A DNA stretch of 64,000 nt, taken from Mycobacterium sp. IS-1742. Lineage in GTDB: Bacteria; Actinomycetota; Actinomycetes; Mycobacteriales; Mycobacteriaceae. Numbering within the stretch: position 1 is the stretch's first letter; the number at the start of each line of letters is the position of its first letter. Both the position numbers and the translations under genes were made by a program. The stretch lies in contig NZ_LQIV01000042.1 of NCBI RefSeq assembly GCF_001500125.1, positions 62,001-126,000 of the forward strand, in the 5' to 3' direction. Below the pieces are notes generated by a model. That model did not search any database. It was not told where the DNA came from and saw only the letters and a program-made list of their open reading frames with translations. Shown here piece after piece: positions 26,353 through 34,984 of this stretch.

Positions 26353-27531
26353 CTACGACGACGCGTAACTGGGCTTGCCGAGACCGAGCGCGTACTGCGC
26401 GATCATGTTCCGGAACACCTCGAGTGTGCCACCGTAGATCCCCACCAACGGGGCGAACCGGTACACGTACTCGGCGCCGCCGTCGTCGGCCGCACCGTCG
26501 GTGCCGATGGGCAGCGACGACGCGACGCCCAGGATGTCCATCAGGTCCGGTGAGACGTCGCGCATGGTCTGCGCGATGGCGACCCGGCCGAAAATGCTCG
26601 GGGCACTCAGGGCGGCCTCGACCCGTGCGGCGCTGCGCCCCAGTCGGTAGGCCACCGACTGGTCGTCGATGAGGCGGCGCCCACCGGGATCGGGGAGGCA
26701 GACCTTCCCGGCGATCCGGTCGAGGGCGTCGGCCATGAACCCGGCCTGGTGCATCATGATCGACACGTCGGCCAGACCGTCCTCCGCGGCGGCGACCGCC
26801 CCGTGTTCGGCGTTGAGCGGTTCCCGCAACACGGTCCACCCTCCGTTGACCTCGCCGAGACGGAAGCGGTCGTCGACCCGTACGTCGCTGTAGTAGACGA
26901 TGTTGGTGCGGTCGCCGTCGACGGTGCGGATGCCCTGGATCTCGATACCCGGCGAGTCGAGCGGCACCAGGAACATCGTCAGGCTCTGGTGTTTGGGCGC
27001 CGTCGGATCGGTGTTGGTGATGAGGAAGACGTACTGGCAGTTGTGCGCCCCTGTGGTGAACATCTTGGAGCCGTTCACAATCCAGTGGTCGCCGTCGCGC
27101 ACCGCGCGGGTCTTGCAGGTCGCGATGTCCGACCCGCCCTCGGGTTCGGTGTAACCCAGGCACAACCGCACATGGCCGCTGAACACCCGCGGCAGCACGT
27201 CGTCACGGACCTCGGGAGTGGCGAACCTGGCCACCGAACGCGCCACCATCGACGTCGTCCCCCAGGTCACCCACGGCACGTGGAAGCGGCGCTTCTCCTG
27301 TTCCCAGATGCGCCTGCGGACCCGACTGAAGCCGCCGTCGGCCTCCGGCTTCCACTCGCGCTCCAGGTATCCGGCCGCGCCGAGGGCCAGATGCACGCCT
27401 TCGTCGAAGTTGTCGCCGGTCTCGCGGTCGCGCCGTTTGACCTCCTCGGTCACGTGCTCGCGCAGGAAGGCGCGCACCTCGTCGCGGAATTGCGCATCCT
27501 CGTCGGACAGTTCGACCCGGGAGAAATCCAT
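26353..27531 (-). CDS. Acyl-CoA dehydrogenase, subunit of heteromeric pair
   Basis: A 392-residue FAD-dependent acyl-CoA dehydrogenase. The FAD-contact segments LGYTEPEGGSDIA and WIVNGSKMFTTGAHN are intact. Near the C-terminus the usual YEGTSE glutamate position reads YGGTLEVFRN, the form seen in the FadE subunits of mycobacterial alpha2-beta2 complexes, where the base lies elsewhere. The adjacent gene upstream encodes a shorter partner. It is the last gene of a six-gene operon starting at 33075. Confidence 0.87.
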   Translation of the reverse strand: MDFSRVELSDEDAQFRDEVRAFLREHVTEEVKRRDRETGDNFDEGVHLALGAAGYLEREWKPEADGGFSRVRRRIWEQEKRRFHVPWVTWGTTSMVARSVARFATPEVRDDVLPRVFSGHVRLCLGYTEPEGGSDIATCKTRAVRDGDHWIVNGSKMFTTGAHNCQYVFLITNTDPTAPKHQSLTMFLVPLDSPGIEIQGIRTVDGDRTNIVYYSDVRVDDRFRLGEVNGGWTVLREPLNAEHGAVAAAEDGLADVSIMMHQAGFMADALDRIAGKVCLPDPGGRRLIDDQSVAYRLGRSAARVEAALSAPSIFGRVAIAQTMRDVSPDLMDILGVASSLPIGTDGAADDGGAEYVYRFAPLVGIYGGTLEVFRNMIAQYALGLGKPSYASS

Positions 27532-28584
27532 CTACTCGCTCCGTCCTGCGCGGCTCTCACGGTCGGCGACGATCGCCGCGATGCGTTGGGCGGTCAGCCC
27601 GGGATCGCCTCCGGCCAGCGGCCATCCGCGGGCACGGACGAGGTACGCCGTGGCCGCCGCCTCCGCGGATACCCCGAGGCCACCCTGGACGTGCACGGCC
27701 ATGGTGGCGGCCTTGGCGGCCTCCTCGGCCATGAACACGAACGCCGACGGCGCGAGTTCCGGACGTTCGTCGGGTTCATTGTCGAGGAACCATGCCGCGC
27801 GCCGCACCAGGTTGCGCCCGCCCTGCACGACGATCGCGATGTTGGCCAGGGGGTGCGAGATGCCCTGCAGCGTCGAGATGGGCACGCCGAGCGTGTACCG
27901 GTTCTTGGCGAACTCCGCGGCGATGGTCATCGTCTCTTCGACGAGCCCGACGAGCGCGGCCGCGGTGAGCAACCGCCATTCCATCAGGGCGCGGTCGTGC
28001 GCCGCGACCGCGTCCGAGCCTGCGGCGAGGACCGTGCGGGTGTCGGCCGCGGCCGGATCCACCCACGCCATCGGGAGCTTGCCGATGTTGTCCACGCGCC
28101 CCGGGCGGGTGCCGAAGCCCAGCCGCACCACCTCGTCGCCGTCCCGCACGACGATGTGGTCGGCGATGGATCCGCCGGTGATCAGCCGCAGCCCCGGCGC
28201 GGCGTCGAGGCGCAGGTCGAGGGCGGCGAGTTCGTCCCCGGCGACGACGCCGGACTCCAGCCCGTCCAGCGCGGCGAGCAGGCGGGCGGCCACCACGTGC
28301 TCGATCCACGGCACCGGCGCCAGGCTGCGGCCGATCTCCTCGGCCACCAGCGTCAGGTCGACCAGCGTCGCACCGTCCCCGCCCGCCGACTCGGGCAGTG
28401 CCATCGTGGTCGCGCCCATGGCGCACAACCGTTCCCACAGGCTCTTGTCGAAACCGGACGCCTCCGCGGCCCGCACGGTCTCGATCGGACAGTGCGTCTT
28501 GAAGAACTGCCGGTAGGCGGACTGCAGATCGACGTGGTCCTCGGAGAGGCGGTAGTCGAGTCTGCGCAGTTCGTAGCGGTCCAT
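27532..28584 (-). CDS. Acyl-CoA dehydrogenase-like partner subunit
   Basis: A 350-residue, shorter member of the acyl-CoA dehydrogenase family. The N-terminal helices (MALPESAGGDGATLVDL) and the C-terminal HVQGGLGVSAEAAATAYL helix are recognisable, but the mid-domain that normally contacts FAD is poorly conserved. ATG 28584 overlaps the stop of the preceding gene by one base, and its own stop abuts the start of the larger FadE. This arrangement matches the alpha2-beta2 FadE pairs known from mycobacterial cholesterol side-chain degradation. Confidence 0.83.
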   Translation of the reverse strand: MDRYELRRLDYRLSEDHVDLQSAYRQFFKTHCPIETVRAAEASGFDKSLWERLCAMGATTMALPESAGGDGATLVDLTLVAEEIGRSLAPVPWIEHVVAARLLAALDGLESGVVAGDELAALDLRLDAAPGLRLITGGSIADHIVVRDGDEVVRLGFGTRPGRVDNIGKLPMAWVDPAAADTRTVLAAGSDAVAAHDRALMEWRLLTAAALVGLVEETMTIAAEFAKNRYTLGVPISTLQGISHPLANIAIVVQGGRNLVRRAAWFLDNEPDERPELAPSAFVFMAEEAAKAATMAVHVQGGLGVSAEAAATAYLVRARGWPLAGGDPGLTAQRIAAIVADRESRAGRSE

Positions 28585-29417
28585 CACAGCTCCTGTCCGC
28601 AGAAGAAGAACTCCTGGGCGTTGTTGTACAGGTAGTTCTCGAGCACGTCGGGGGGCAGGTCCAGCGCCAGCGCCTCGGGCACCACCCGACTCTGCCGGAG
28701 CACGGGCCAGTCGGAGGCGAAGATCACCTTGTCCTTCCCGCGGGTGCGCATGAAGTGCAACAGGCTGTCGGGCAAGCGCTTCGGCGACCACGCCGAGGTC
28801 ATCAATCGCAGGTTGCGGTACTTGATCATCAGCCGGATCGCCACGTCCCACCACGGGTCGGCGCCGTGGATCATGCACAGCTTCAACTCCGGGAAGCGGA
28901 CGCACACCCGGTCGAGGTGGATGGGGTTCTGCACCTCGCCCGGGATCGGCGGGCCGGGCAGTCCGGTGTTGACGCACAACGGCAGACCGAGTTCGGCGCA
29001 TTTCGTGTAGAGCGGATAGTAGACGGCGTCGCTGGGCGGGTACATGCCATCGCCCCAGAAGCTGGGCCCGACAACGGCATACGCGACAGGCAGGTCGGTG
29101 GCCACAGCCTGCAGTTCACTTAGCGACGGCATCGGCCGGAGCAGGTTGAGACCACCGACCGCGAGGGCGAACTTGTCGGGCCGTTCCGCGACGAACTTGC
29201 GCGCGGTGACCGAGGGTTTGGCCAGATTGTCCATCAGGACGGCCTTCTCGACACCGTGCTCGGCCATCTCGTCGAGCAGCGCGGGCAGTTCGACCTGGTC
29301 GTAGAGCGACCGCGGGCCCTTGAAGTAGTCGTCGCGCACCTTGAGCATGAACTCGGGTTGGTTGGCCGTCTCCCCGAAATGCACGTTGACGAGGCAGTCC
29401 AGGACTCTCGGGCTCAC
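28584..29417 (-). CDS. Amidohydrolase-2 family protein (2), divergent
   Basis: A 277-residue short member of the amidohydrolase-2 family. The C-terminal half keeps CMIHGADPWWDVAIR and FASDWPV, but the N-terminal metal motif reads CLVNVHFG rather than DxDxH, and the mid-barrel histidine strand reads LCVNTG. Metal binding is therefore incomplete or different from that in the 401-residue paralogues at 25135 and 31043. GTG 29417 overlaps the ligase stop (GTGA). It lies inside the operon between the ligase and the FadE pair, so it is probably expressed with them. Confidence 0.76.
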   Translation of the reverse strand: MSPRVLDCLVNVHFGETANQPEFMLKVRDDYFKGPRSLYDQVELPALLDEMAEHGVEKAVLMDNLAKPSVTARKFVAERPDKFALAVGGLNLLRPMPSLSELQAVATDLPVAYAVVGPSFWGDGMYPPSDAVYYPLYTKCAELGLPLCVNTGLPGPPIPGEVQNPIHLDRVCVRFPELKLCMIHGADPWWDVAIRLMIKYRNLRLMTSAWSPKRLPDSLLHFMRTRGKDKVIFASDWPVLRQSRVVPEALALDLPPDVLENYLYNNAQEFFFCGQEL

Positions 29418-31039
29418 AGTCGGCCCGCCAGCGAATCGGGCTGAGTCACCTGGCTCTTGGCCCACCGGTAGTCGGCTTTCCCGTTGCCCAGCCGGCGCAC
29501 CCGGTCGACGAAGATGAACTCCTTCGGGGCTTTGAACCGGGCCAGGGCCGATGTGCACGCCTCCCGCAGCGTCTCGGTCACGAGGTCGGCACCGGGCTTC
29601 TTCTCGATCAGCGCGACGATCTCCTGCCCCCAGCGCTCGCTGTCCCGACCCACCACCAGGGCGTCGGCCACCCCGCTCTGGGCGCGCAGCACCTCTTCGA
29701 CCTCCTCGACGAACACCTTCTCGCCACCGGTGTTGACGACCAGTGCGTCACGCCCGAACAGGCGCAGGGTGCCGTCGGCCTCCAGGGCCGCGCGGTCCCC
29801 CGAGATGACGACGCGGCGCCCGTCGACCTCGGGGAAGGTTCGTCGCGTGGCCGCGGCGTCGTCGAAGTATCCCAGCGGAATCCGGCCTTCCCTTGCCACC
29901 CAGCCGATCTCGTCCTCACCGGGTAGCAGGAACCGGCTACGGTCCTCCGACAGCACCACGACGCCGTCGCGTCGCTCGAACGTGTCCTTCCGGTCGTCGA
30001 GCAGACTGCGCCCGAACGCCATGTTTCCGGTCTCCGAGGACCCGTATCCGTTGATGAGCGTGATCTGTGGGAGGAGTTCGAGCAGTGCGTCCTGATGGCG
30101 CTGATTGGTCGCCGCACCGCCGGTGCCGATCGCGAACAGCGACGACAGATCGTAGGGGCGGCGACGCAGTTCGGCGATCAGCGGCCCCGCGTACGCATCC
30201 CCGACCATGGTCATCAGACCGACCTTCTCCCGCTCGGCGGTGGCCAGCACCGCGGCCGGGTCGAGGGTGGGTTTGTCGTAGAGAATCACCGTCTGGCCGT
30301 TCAGCAACGCGGCGAACGCGGTCCACATGCCTGCGGCGTGCATCAGCGGGGACACCGCGAACCACGGCGGGCCCGCGTGCTGCACCTTGTCGTGGATCTC
30401 GGCCACCGACTCGTGGTCGGCTCCGTTCATCGACACCACGTAGGTGTCGGACTGTCGCCACATCACCCCCTTGGGGCGTCCCGTCGTCCCGCCGGTGCAG
30501 ATCATCATCACGTCGTCCGGCGACGGCGTGACCGGCTGGTCCGCTTCGCCGCCGGCGAGCGCATCCTCGAGGGGGACCGAGCCGGTCAATTCGGGCGCCC
30601 CGCTGCCGTCGTCGATCGAGATCATCACGTCGACCCCGTCCCGGGGCAGGACGTCGGCGAACTTGGCGCCGAGCGAGCGGTGGAAGACGACCGCGCGCGG
30701 ACGCAGATAGCTCAGCAGTTCGTCGACCTCGCGCGGGGTGTAGTTGAAATTCACGTTGACCGGCACGGCACGCGCCTTGAGCGCGCCGACCACCACGTCC
30801 GGGTACAGGTCGTTGTGCATGATCAGGGCGACCCGGTCCTGTCCGCACTCCCACCCGTCGAGCGCGTCGCGCTCCCGATGGGCGCCGATCCCGTTGGCGA
30901 GCAGGAAGTTCGCGAGTCGGCGGGTCCGTTCGGCGGTCTGCGCATAGGTGCTCCTGCGGTCGCCGCAGACCGTCATCAACCGGTCCGGTATCGCTTCGGC
31001 GATCGCGTCGACGACACCGCCGATGGTCCACTCCCCCAT
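29414..31039 (-). CDS. Acyl-CoA synthetase, FadD19-like (2)
   Basis: A 541-residue AMP-forming ligase. Motifs are CTGGTTGRPKGVMWRQ (phosphate loop), NGYGSSETGNM and the C-terminal GKADYRWAKSQ with the catalytic lysine. The HRERDALDGWECGQD insert and the overall layout mark it as a paralogue of the ligase at 15404. It starts 3 bases after the stop of the amidohydrolase at 31043 in the same operon. It probably activates a branched or cyclic acid; two such ligases suggest two acid intermediates or two side chains. Confidence 0.88.
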   Translation of the reverse strand: MGEWTIGGVVDAIAEAIPDRLMTVCGDRRSTYAQTAERTRRLANFLLANGIGAHRERDALDGWECGQDRVALIMHNDLYPDVVVGALKARAVPVNVNFNYTPREVDELLSYLRPRAVVFHRSLGAKFADVLPRDGVDVMISIDDGSGAPELTGSVPLEDALAGGEADQPVTPSPDDVMMICTGGTTGRPKGVMWRQSDTYVVSMNGADHESVAEIHDKVQHAGPPWFAVSPLMHAAGMWTAFAALLNGQTVILYDKPTLDPAAVLATAEREKVGLMTMVGDAYAGPLIAELRRRPYDLSSLFAIGTGGAATNQRHQDALLELLPQITLINGYGSSETGNMAFGRSLLDDRKDTFERRDGVVVLSEDRSRFLLPGEDEIGWVAREGRIPLGYFDDAAATRRTFPEVDGRRVVISGDRAALEADGTLRLFGRDALVVNTGGEKVFVEEVEEVLRAQSGVADALVVGRDSERWGQEIVALIEKKPGADLVTETLREACTSALARFKAPKEFIFVDRVRRLGNGKADYRWAKSQVTQPDSLAGRL

Positions 31040-31042
31040 GTT

Positions 31043-32248
31043 TCAGACGTTCGCCGTGACGCCGCGGAGAAGTTCGAGCGCGTTGTCCCGCATCACTTTC
31101 CGCGTATCCTCGGCGCTGAACTCCGGGAATTGCGGGATGTCGGCGGTGAACGTCATCGGATCGGCCAGGCCCTCACCGTGCGGCCAGTCGGACCCGAAGA
31201 GGATCTTGTCGACGCCGATGGTCTCGGCCAGCAGCTTCACATCGTCCTCGTAATACGGCGCGATCCAGACGTTGTTCTTGAGCTGCTCGACCGGGTCTTC
31301 CCTGTAGTGGTACGGCGCGGTGTTGGCGGATTTCTTCAGCCGCTTGATCAGGCGGTACACGAAGTAGGAGCCGTTCTCGATGCTCGCCACCTTCAGCGTC
31401 GGATGCCGGGTGAACACCTGGTGCACGATCATCGACGCCATCGAGTCGTGGATGGCGCGGTCGTCGAGCAGCACCTGGTCCAGTGGGTCCTTCTTGCCGA
31501 AGCCCTCGAACGTGGCCTGGCCGCCCCACAGCGCCGCGATCGCGAGGTACCCGCTGTCGGAGAGGTGGAAGATGACCGGGACGCCGGCTTCGGCGAGCCG
31601 TGCCCACACCGGATCGTGGACCGGGTCGCCCAGTGAGCGAGGCTTGACCAGCCCCGGCACCGGCGCAGGCCGCACGCACACGATCTTCGCGCCGCGACTC
31701 AGGACGAATTCCACCTCCTCGACCGCTTTTTCGGGATCGGCGAGCGAGATGATGGGCGCGGACAGGAACCGGTGGTCGGGACGGTCGAACCCCCAGTCCT
31801 CGTCGAGCCACAGGTTGAACGCGTGGACCGACGCCATGGTCGCCTCGATGTCGTGTTTGAGCGCCTCCTCCACACCGCAGGCGAAGGTCGGCAGCATGAA
31901 CGCCGTCTCGAGGTTCTGCTTGTCGAGGATCTTCAGGCGCGCGTCACGGTTCTGGTACTCGGGGTGGTCGGCCAACCGATCCACCTTCATCAGTGATGCC
32001 GGGTCCACGCCCTCGGGGATCTCTCCGCGGAAGAGCAGATCGAGACAGCCGGGCTCGATGATCGGGTCGAACGTCGGGTTGGGGATGAAATGGTTGACCA
32101 CACCCCCCATGACGGCGAACGTGCGCTTGCCCTCGGTCAGCATCTGCACGCCGCGGCGCTTGAACTCCTTCGGCAGGTGGCGGGTGAACGCGTCGAGCGG
32201 TTCGTAGTAGTGGTTGTCGACGTCGATCGCCCTGTAGTCGAGTGTCAT
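31043..32248 (-). CDS. Amidohydrolase-2 family metal enzyme (ACMSD-like) (3)
   Basis: A 401-residue TIM-barrel hydrolase or decarboxylase. Likely metal ligands are in IDVDNH, VIFHLSDSGY and FGSDWPHGEG. It is the closest match in the window to the protein at 25135, with the same length and matching motifs along its length. ATG 32248 has a GGAGGG site and overlaps the stop of the crotonase (ATGA). It is the second gene of the operon controlled from the site at 33120. Confidence 0.83.
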   Translation of the reverse strand: MTLDYRAIDVDNHYYEPLDAFTRHLPKEFKRRGVQMLTEGKRTFAVMGGVVNHFIPNPTFDPIIEPGCLDLLFRGEIPEGVDPASLMKVDRLADHPEYQNRDARLKILDKQNLETAFMLPTFACGVEEALKHDIEATMASVHAFNLWLDEDWGFDRPDHRFLSAPIISLADPEKAVEEVEFVLSRGAKIVCVRPAPVPGLVKPRSLGDPVHDPVWARLAEAGVPVIFHLSDSGYLAIAALWGGQATFEGFGKKDPLDQVLLDDRAIHDSMASMIVHQVFTRHPTLKVASIENGSYFVYRLIKRLKKSANTAPYHYREDPVEQLKNNVWIAPYYEDDVKLLAETIGVDKILFGSDWPHGEGLADPMTFTADIPQFPEFSAEDTRKVMRDNALELLRGVTANV

Positions 32249-33075
32249 TGCGGTCCCTCCTGCAACATCGGAAAACTCGGCGCCCGCTTCTCGAGGAAGC
32301 TCACGATCCCCTCGATGACGTCGGGGCGCAGCAGCGATTCACCCATCAACTTCTCCGCCCTGGCACTGGCGTCGACGACGTCACGCTCGGCATCCCCGTA
32401 GGTCTGTTCCTTGATGACCGCCAGCGACGCCGGCGAACAATTCGCGGCGATGTCCTCGGCGTACGCCACCGCGCGCGCCAGGAGATCGCCGGGCGCGACG
32501 ACCTCCTTGACCAGACCGAGGTGGGCCGCTTCGTCGGCGTAGAAGGTCCGTCCGCTGAGCAGAAGATCCATCGCGGCGCCGAAACCCACGAGGCGCGGCA
32601 GGATCCACGAGATGCCGTACTCGGCGATCAGACCGCGGCGGGCGAACGACGTCGCGAACTTCGCACCGTCGGCGGCGAATCGGACGTCGCACATCAGCGC
32701 GTGGGTCAGCCCGATGCCGACGCAGGATCCGTTGACCGCCGCGATGACCGGCTTGGGCAGTGCGGTGAGGAAGTGCGGGTGGCGCTCCCCGACGATCTTG
32801 CTGACGTCGTGGTTCTCACCGTTGCCCAGTGAGTCGCCGATGGTGGCCATCGACCCCAGATGCGCTCCGGCGCAGAAGGCGCGACCGTTGCCGGTGAGCA
32901 CGATCGCCCGCACCTGCGGGTCTGCCTCGGCACGATCCATCGCGGCATAGAACCCGGCCGAGATGTCGCTACCCCAGGTGTTGAGGCGTTCGGGGCGATT
33001 CAGCGTGACGACGGCGACGCCGCTGGACCTGACGTCGTAGAGGACGGCATCCGGGTCGGCATCCCCAGCAGTCAC
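32245..33075 (-). CDS. Enoyl-CoA hydratase/isomerase family protein (1)
   Basis: A 276-residue crotonase. The oxyanion strand FCAGAHLGSM and NGSCVGIGLTHALMCD are clear. The first hydratase glutamate position is not Glu (GLTHAL), while a glutamate occurs later in LIAEYGISWILPRL. This combination is seen in crotonases of uncertain reaction. GTG 33075 has GAGGAG eight bases upstream; a further in-frame GTG at 33102 is less likely. It is the first gene of a six-gene operon and lies 44 bases from the operator at 33120. Confidence 0.83.
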   Translation of the reverse strand: MTAGDADPDAVLYDVRSSGVAVVTLNRPERLNTWGSDISAGFYAAMDRAEADPQVRAIVLTGNGRAFCAGAHLGSMATIGDSLGNGENHDVSKIVGERHPHFLTALPKPVIAAVNGSCVGIGLTHALMCDVRFAADGAKFATSFARRGLIAEYGISWILPRLVGFGAAMDLLLSGRTFYADEAAHLGLVKEVVAPGDLLARAVAYAEDIAANCSPASLAVIKEQTYGDAERDVVDASARAEKLMGESLLRPDVIEGIVSFLEKRAPSFPMLQEGPQ

Positions 33076-33119
33076 CGCATCGGCTCCTCGTGATCGGCGC
33101 ACCTCGCTTTAGGTACTCA

Positions 33120-33138
33120 TACTGTATACCTATCGGTA
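33120..33138. promoter_or_regulatory. Operator-like palindrome, site 6
   Basis: TACTGTATACCTATCGGTA matches 12 of 16 consensus arm positions. It lies 44 bases upstream of the crotonase start at 33075, which heads the six-gene operon down to 26353. Confidence 0.62.
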
Positions 33139-33194
33139 GCGCATTCCACAAGAACGGCGTGCCCCACGTCGGGGCAGGTCAAGGGCGTTGTCCC

Positions 33195-33992
33195 TCAGGT
33201 GAAGTCGCTGCCGCCGTCGACGTTGACGTTCGCCCCGGTCATGTACGAATTGCGCCGGGACGCGAGGAACGCCGCGACGGGCCCGATCTCCGAGGGCAGG
33301 CCGGCCCTCGGCAGATGCGCCGGATGGCCGAAGTGTTCGGTGATCGCGTCCATCAACCGGTACGGGTCACCGCCGTCGACCCCGACCGACTCCGCCCACC
33401 CGGTGAGCGCCTCGGAGGCGATGCTGCCCGGCGAGACGACGTTGACCAGGATCTCGTCGCGGGCGAGCGTGAGCGACAGGTTCTTCGACACGCTGGTCAC
33501 CATCGCTTTCGCGGCGGTGTACGCGGGCAGGATGACGCTCTGCCGCTGCGTCGACTGCGCCGAGAAGTTCACGATGCGGGCCCATGACGCCCTGCGTAGC
33601 AGCGGAAGCGCGGCGCGTACGCACCGCACCATCCCGAGCACCCCGCTCTCGACGGCGGCGCGCCACTGGTCGTCGGACAGCGATTCGAAATCCCCGCGCA
33701 CGTCCGGACCGACGGTGTTGACGAGGATGTTGAGCGCGCCGCCCCACCGGCCGGACACTTCGGCGAACGCGTGCTCGACCTGATCGGCCTCACCGATGTC
33801 GGCGAAGATGCCGACCGCGTCGGGGCTGCCGTGGTCGGCCAGTTCGGCCGTGGCACGATCCAGTACGTCCTTCGACCGGCCGACGAGCGCGATCTTCGCG
33901 CCGTCCTCCGCGAGGCACCGGGCGGTGGCCAGCCCCATCCCGCGACCGCCGCCCACCACCACCGCGGTGGCGTCGGTCAGTCCGAGGTCCAT
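33195..33992 (-). CDS. Short-chain dehydrogenase/reductase (SDR)
   Basis: A 265-residue classical SDR. It has the cofactor motif GGGRGMG, the structural NILVNTVG strand, a serine in IVNFSAQS and the catalytic YTAAK. ATG 33992 lies 4 bases after the crotonase stop at 33997 on the same strand, so the two genes form an operon under the site at 34799. Interconversion of a hydroxy and keto group, possibly a 3-hydroxyacyl-CoA, would fit its place beside a hydratase. It lacks the sequence marks of the mycofactocin-type SDR at 50825. Confidence 0.85.
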   Translation of the reverse strand: MDLGLTDATAVVVGGGRGMGLATARCLAEDGAKIALVGRSKDVLDRATAELADHGSPDAVGIFADIGEADQVEHAFAEVSGRWGGALNILVNTVGPDVRGDFESLSDDQWRAAVESGVLGMVRCVRAALPLLRRASWARIVNFSAQSTQRQSVILPAYTAAKAMVTSVSKNLSLTLARDEILVNVVSPGSIASEALTGWAESVGVDGGDPYRLMDAITEHFGHPAHLPRAGLPSEIGPVAAFLASRRNSYMTGANVNVDGGSDFT

Positions 33993-33996
33993 CGGC

Positions 33997-34761
33997 TCAG
34001 GTACCGCTCCAGTTCGGCGCCCGCTTCTCGGCGAACGCGATCGCACCCTCCTTGGCGTCGTTGGACGAGAACACCGGGATGATGAGTTCCATTTGCTTGG
34101 ACCACATCTCGGACTCGCTCCACTCTGCGGAGCGGACCAGGATCTCCTTGGTGACCGCCACGGCGAGCGGACCGTTGGCTGTGATGCGCTCGGCCAGTTC
34201 GACGGCGCCCGCGAGCGCCTGCCCCGGTTCGGTCACCTTGTTGACCAGACCCCACGCCGCACCCTGTTCCGCGGTGAAGCTCTCACCGGTCAACGCCAGC
34301 TCGAGGGCTTTCTGGTAGGGGATGCGGCGCGGCAGTCTCAGCAGTCCCCCACCGGCGGCGACGAGGCCGCGTTTGACCTCCGGGATACCGAACTTCGCGG
34401 TGGCGGACGCCACGACGAGATCGGTGGCGAGCACCACCTCGGTGCCGCCGGCGAGGGCGTACCCCTCGACGGCGGAGATCAACGGCTTGCGAGGTGGCCG
34501 TTCGGTGAAGCCGATGCCGCGTCCGGGGATGTCGACCCGCTCACCCGCCGCGAACGCCTTCAGGTCCATCCCCGAACAGAAGTTGCCACCGGCACCCGTG
34601 AGGATCGCCACGGAAAGACCTGTGTCGCTGTCGAGTTCGTCGACCGCATCGGCCAGGCCCTGGCTCACCGCGAAATTCACGGCGTTGCGGGCCTCCGGCC
34701 TGTTGATGGTGATGATGAGTGTGCGCCCCTGGCGCTCCAACAGGACCTCGTCCGACACCAC
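33997..34761 (-). CDS. Enoyl-CoA hydratase (2), canonical active site
   Basis: A 254-residue crotonase in which both hydratase glutamates are present: the first in GGTEVVLATD and the second in IPEVKRGL. It is therefore the best candidate in the island for true hydration of a 2-enoyl-CoA. The start is a GTG at 34761, with GTG 34758 as a near-equivalent alternative. It is followed by the SDR, giving a hydratase-dehydrogenase pair as in classical beta-oxidation. It is divergent from the TetR gene, with the operator at 34799 between them. Confidence 0.87.
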   Translation of the reverse strand: MVSDEVLLERQGRTLIITINRPEARNAVNFAVSQGLADAVDELDSDTGLSVAILTGAGGNFCSGMDLKAFAAGERVDIPGRGIGFTERPPRKPLISAVEGYALAGGTEVVLATDLVVASATAKFGIPEVKRGLVAAGGGLLRLPRRIPYQKALELALTGESFTAEQGAAWGLVNKVTEPGQALAGAVELAERITANGPLAVAVTKEILVRSAEWSESEMWSKQMELIIPVFSSNDAKEGAIAFAEKRAPNWSGT

Positions 34762-34798
34762 TTCGCCTCTCGCTCACCCGGCAACTGCCAGAAAAGCG

Positions 34799-34817
34799 TA
34801 CTATATGCCTTACTGTT
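34799..34817. promoter_or_regulatory. Operator-like palindrome, site 7
   Basis: TACTATATGCCTTACTGTT matches 12 of 16 consensus arm positions. It is 37 bases from the crotonase start (34761) and 167 bases from the TetR start (34985), so it may control the crotonase-SDR operon and possibly the regulator itself. Confidence 0.6.
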
Positions 34818-34984
34818 GAAGGGCGGCGTGTCTCCGATGGTCTTCCCCCGAACGCTCGATCACGACCCGACCGGTATGGTCGACGGCACCGGCCGGGCTG
34901 TGGCGCGGAGGTGTCGCCGCAGATCACACCGCCTCGGCCGAGTTTCCCCCAGCGCATCATCGAATTCCTGACGGAGGTACCGCG

